Of a stretch of 22,060 nt of DNA, positions 18,240 through 22,060 are shown piece after piece (the stretch's first letter is position 1; the number at the start of each line of letters is the position of its first letter). The stretch comes from Ectocarpus siliculosus (taxonomy: Eukaryota; Sar; Phaeophyceae; Ectocarpales; Ectocarpaceae). The translations under genes and the position numbers were made by a program. The notes under the pieces are model-generated. The model searched no databases. It was not told where the DNA came from and saw only the letters and a list, made by a program, of their open reading frames with translations. Location: assembly GCA_000310025.1 (NCBI GenBank), contig FN648746.1:8056-30115 (forward strand), given 5' to 3'.

Positions 18240-19812
18240 GACGACCCTCTCCGTTAAGTATCGCTGAAAAAATAAGGGAAAAGAAGTCAAGTTTCCTTCA
18301 AACAAGCATATCAAAAAGGAGCGGGCACGCTCCACGCCTGAGAGCGTGTATCAATGACTGCAGCCGTAATTCCTACGGTAGGTTGACTGCCAGAGACTGC
18401 CCTATACCATGCAGCCACCCGCAGACCGTTGATACGTGGTAGGCATCAGCGTATGGACTCATGGCCAGGCTCGTCTTCATTTCTATTTGAACACAAAAAG
18501 AGACATGTTTGCTGTACACAGCAGCAATAATCACCCGCACGGGCGTCAAAGAGGGGATGACACGCCAAGCAATCTCTGACTTCTCAGGTCAAGGATGAAG
18601 CTAAAAATTTCGGGGCTTCCACCTCTGACAGAGTTTTCCGTGTGTGACTGTGTTGTTTGGTTACCTGGTGACTTTGTCGCTACGTTTTACTCTGCATCTA
18701 CAACCGCCCCGGGGAGAGAACGGGGATGGGCGACCATGCTGTACAACGAACCGTATTTCCGCAAGAATCATTTCTTCTTGACAAGTTGTTTGTCTTTTTC
18801 TCGCCGTCGCTCGCTCTCGTTTTGCTCCTTGAAACCCTCGCCGTTTTGATTCATGATGTCTCGCGACATGTCTAACCTGAGTGAGAGCAAGCTCACCCAG
18901 GCGGAGTTCAATGAGTAAGGGTGACAGCCTTCAAGGTTCTACCATCATGTGGGACCCAAGAGGCCAAAGCACACTGCCTTTTACTCCCACTCAAAATTTG
19001 TCGGAGATTTGCCACTTGATTGTTCCACATAGAAAAACAAAGACAAAATGATGTTATCCTTGAATTTGCCGTGAATCAAACCGACAGCAGACCTTTCTCT
19101 CACCTTTGGGCGAGAGATACGAGCAAGCGATCTGAGAGTTAATCACCACCGCCCTGGGTAGCATGGGTCCATGCGCTCATGATGCACGCGTCGCTGCACG
19201 TGTCGCTGCACACGGGAGCCTAGCTGCTTACAAACGCAGCAGCAGCTGGTGTGCCATGCTGCCATTTTCGACTGCCTGACGTACTACCAGGAAGATCCGG
19301 TCCATTGGTGCTTGCTTCCGTTCGAAATGAGCAAGCGAAGCCCTGCTCCTGATGTCGGGCTTGCTCGTTTCACAAGCAAGTTAGGTACGGGATAAAATAA
19401 AGTGCCCAAGCAACCCAACGTTTCTACGGACGGAGATTGAAACAGCAGTTTGGAGCCAGCACGTTTTGCCTGTATTCTTGACCCAAGAGGTAAGAACTCG
19501 ATTGAAATGTATCCCCCTCTCGCATTCTCGTTGTGGGTGTTTTTTTAGACCGGATCACCGACTTGAATTGGACAGCGAGACCCTAAAACTAGCTCCTGTG
19601 GCCCACAGGCCACGCCGTAGCGCATACACCGATCTGTTCCTTACGGGCATAAGGTTGTTCGGAACCTCTTGGTCTCTCGAAACGTTGAGTATTGCGGCCA
19701 CAGTTGTACCTTGAAGCACCCGGGGCGGGCGTCTGACCGTTCCTTTTGTCATAGGCTTGGTTGAATGCATGTTGGACAACTATTTTTGTATCCACCCGCG
19801 ATGTTTCCCTTA
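18240..19812. other. Interior between the inverted repeats (1.57 kb), no gene recognised
   Basis: No transposase, RT or other domain found; ORFs are under 90 codons. If the flanking arms are terminal repeats, this is a non-autonomous element interior. Otherwise it is ordinary sequence between two repeat copies. A 12-bp duplication (GTCGCTGCACGT type) lies near 19188-19211. Confidence 0.4.
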
Positions 19813-20090
19813 TACATTCCACGCTCGTTACTCCTTCAGAATACCGTTTTATGGCTTGGAGCTTTGTGTGACAAAGGCTAGTAGGGCCAGCAAGACTATT
19901 CAGCCCACTCCCAGCGCGCCGGCTGGTGCAGGCGGCAAGCTTTACGCGTGCTTGTGTGGGGTGCGCTCTCTGCTCTGCATCAAACCAACGAGTTGGCAAG
20001 ATCCGGTCTATTGGCCGAAATTGCTGCAGTGGCATCCGCTGTGCCTAGCTTTTTCGCAGCAGAAAAAAGTCTCTCGTGGGGGTGCTCTAT
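19813..20090 (+). repeat. Long inverted repeat, right arm (278 bp)
   Basis: Inverted copy of 17963-18239. The open frame seen in the left arm is present on the + strand and ends with a TGA at the outer edge; a 1-bp indel shifts its upstream part. The outer flanks of the two arms show no obvious target-site duplication. Confidence 0.92.
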
Positions 20091-21755
20091 GATAGCCGAA
20101 TGAATGTATCATCATCCGTTCGATTCGTTTCTCGTGAGAACTTGTTTTTCAATCTTGCTTTTTTCACGGCATGATGGACTTCGCTGTCATATATGTTGGC
20201 CTCATCGTGGCCAGTTACCTCAATTTTTCACGAAATATTTGAAAAATGGGCCGAGCAACATGTGTAAGCCGAGGATCCTCCTACTAGGCACAAGAAAACA
20301 GTAGCCTGACTGAGTCGACGGTGGTGTCGAAACAAGAATTGGCCAAACCGACGCGATGGTGACATTTGTTCCTGGTCTGCGGGCCCGCACTCTTACGTGC
20401 CTCACGCTCCCGGCTGTGTGAAGAGGGAAGATCCTGCATTATGAGAAGGAGTACGTGGGCGAGACAACTTTGGACAACAAGAGATTTCTTTCTTGTACTT
20501 GATGGCGTGTAGTGTAGTGTAGGCGAGTGATGAGGGAAACCCTCAGAATGTCTCGTAGATCGTGACGTATCAATCAGACTATTTGTCGGAGATATGCCCT
20601 TCAGCGGGGGTTGCCACAAAGCAGAGCAACGGACACGCTGAACCCGCGTACGATGTACAGGGGGTAAGCTGCCCTCTCGAACAACCCTCCCTCTCGTAGA
20701 TAGACAGTTCTACCGTTCTCACGAGAGCTGAACATCGCACAAGGAACCTTGGGCCGCAGCGTCTCCTAAGAATTGAAGAAAAATAGATGTTAGTCCTCCA
20801 CGACCAGCTTACCCTAGCGTACCAGGGACAACACACACGCGCGCAGGGGAAGGACCCGCTCTTCGGCATTGCGATGAACCGCAACCGTTCACATGGCTGG
20901 TGACCCTACTCCGCTTAATCGATTAGTGATAGTGCATGTTGCACTCGCTCTCGTTTATCGACACCAGGCAGAGCGAGACACACCCCCGCTGGAAGAAAAA
21001 CACCAAACACAAGGGATACAACCAAGCACAGACACCACCCGGACCCCGCAACCTTTAAGGCTACCTGCTCCTCTAGTATAGATGCCAAATAAATCAAATC
21101 TCAATGAAATAAAAAAACGGAACCACGCCAAGAAAGAAGTTGCGCACGCCGCCCTGATTTAAAAAAAAAACAAAAACAAAGGGACACTTGTACTTTCCTA
21201 TCGAACCCGATCCAACGTCACGGGAGACAAAACAAACTAAACGTTGATCGCCTTCGGGTATTTTGCCTCGACCATGTAGCCGAAAAAACAACCCCCAAGA
21301 CAGCAGGCAAGAAACAATGACATGACAAAAAAAAGTACATGGGATAACGACCCCTCGCGAACGTGTCCGCAAAACCATAGCCCACACCAGTAACCCATGT
21401 CGGAGCGACAACCAAACAACTCTCACAATCGGATTCAAGTCGCGCGTCATCCCTTCCGCCAGACACGCAACAATCAGTGCACCGCACAGCCAAAGGGAGC
21501 GCGGCGTTACAATCACGCTCCGCGTTCGAAATTAACAACGCCAACACGGGACGCAAACAAACGCAACAACAAACAGAAGACAGTATTAGACTTCACCGCC
21601 TCCTGTCCCGCTTTAAAACTGCAGCTTTCGAAAAAGCTACATAGTGGATAAACTGCTGTGGCGGGGGGCCTTCCTTCTACACGGTTGCTGCTGTGACGCC
21701 GACCGCAATTCTCACACGCTGACGGCAAGGTACTTGGCTACCGCCCTCCTGGTAC
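20091..21755. other. No recognisable gene; hydrophobic minus frames at 21.1-21.56 kb
   Basis: Mostly short ORFs. At 21556-21094 all three minus frames are open and hydrophobic. One ends with a plausible C-terminus (FVMSLFLACCLGGCFFGYMV, then EAKYPKAINV and stop at about 21237), while the adjoining frame reads VVAPTWVTGVGYGFADTFAR up to a run of eight T. A terminal membrane-protein exon with a homopolymer indel is possible but unproven. An A10 run lies near 21161. Confidence 0.3.
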
Positions 21756-22013
21756 ATGAAACTGTTCACTGCGATGGGGCTGACTTTGCTCGCTGCGTTG
21801 GCTTCATTACTGCTCTTCGCACAACGGAGAGCGGAAAACATACCCTTCCCCTTCCCAGCAGGCCGTCCCTTACTCCCACCTCCTGGTCCGAAAAAAAGAG
21901 AAGAAAAAAGAAAAAAATTGGCTGCCACGAGCATTCGGACAGGGAGCGACCAACTCGCCCATACTGGGAGCGCGCCAATACTCATACAGCTCTCTCTAAA
22001 ATGCTCGATTTAG
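21756..22013 (+). CDS. Small ORF with N-terminal signal/anchor-like segment
   Basis: 85 codons from an ATG. Residues 1-22 (MKLFTAMGLTLLAALASLLLF) look like a signal peptide or signal anchor. A Pro-rich stretch and a strongly basic run (KKREEKRKK) follow, then a polar tail and TAG. No domain recognised and no clear splice donor. The opposite strand is open across much of the same bases (21985-21677). It could be a short secreted or single-pass protein, a first exon, or chance. Confidence 0.3.
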   Translation: MKLFTAMGLTLLAALASLLLFAQRRAENIPFPFPAGRPLLPPPGPKKREEKRKKLAATSIRTGSDQLAHTGSAPILIQLSLKCSI

Positions 22014-22060
22014 TCTGTCTGTATCGCTCCCCTACTTCTCGTCACCATCTACTTTACGGC

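Noticed and set aside
17886-18335. Gene suggested by the same protein text in both inverted repeat arms
   Set aside because: The similarity is explained by a nucleotide repeat. Arm differences include several replacement changes and a 1-bp indel, and the frame has no domain.
1-22060. tRNA, rRNA, CRISPR or bacterial operon features
   Set aside because: No T-loop/cloverleaf sequence, rRNA-like core or regularly spaced repeat array was seen by eye. Gene style is eukaryotic throughout.

Overview
The window looks like nuclear DNA of an intron-rich eukaryote, most likely a stramenopile alga such as a brown alga. The reasons are a gene with at least seven introns of about 490-925 bp and GT(G/A)AG donors, moderately high GC, many triplet microsatellites and poly-G runs, and a tyrosine-recombinase retrotransposon. 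Nothing in the window looks bacterial, organellar or viral. The lineage is inferred from gene style only.

Bases 1-3328 are the 3' part of a DIRS-type (tyrosine-recombinase) retrotransposon on the + strand. It has the end of a reverse transcriptase/RNase H ORF that is open to base 1, then an overlapping tyrosine recombinase ORF with all catalytic residues. After these come two identical 178-bp direct repeats separated by 369 bp. That matches the B1-A2-B2 half of the split direct repeats of PAT/Ngaro-type elements. The missing A1 copy and the gag/RT N-terminus should lie just left of the window.

Bases 3329-9300 have no gene I can name. They hold a few coding-like stretches: a region at 4.8-5.1 kb open on both strands, decayed-looking + strand fragments at 5.77-6.13 kb, a Cys-rich 213-residue ORF at 6148-6789 and a hydrophobic minus-strand exon candidate at 8.35-8.6 kb.

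Bases 9911-16160 (possibly from 9314) are one multi-exon minus-strand gene. I assembled it by joining exons at consistent splice phases. It encodes a roughly 570-residue, 12-TM major facilitator transporter of the MFS_1_like / MFSD6-type family, with a long Gly/Asp-rich central loop. Three details stand out: a probable GC-AG intron, one unresolved intron phase, and a possible extra acidic C-terminal exon.

Bases 16161-22060 lack a recognisable gene. The main structure is a pair of 277/278-bp inverted repeats (about 97.5% identical) bounding a 2.1-kb segment at 17963-20090. A short ORF with a strong N-terminal hydrophobic segment lies at 21756-22013.
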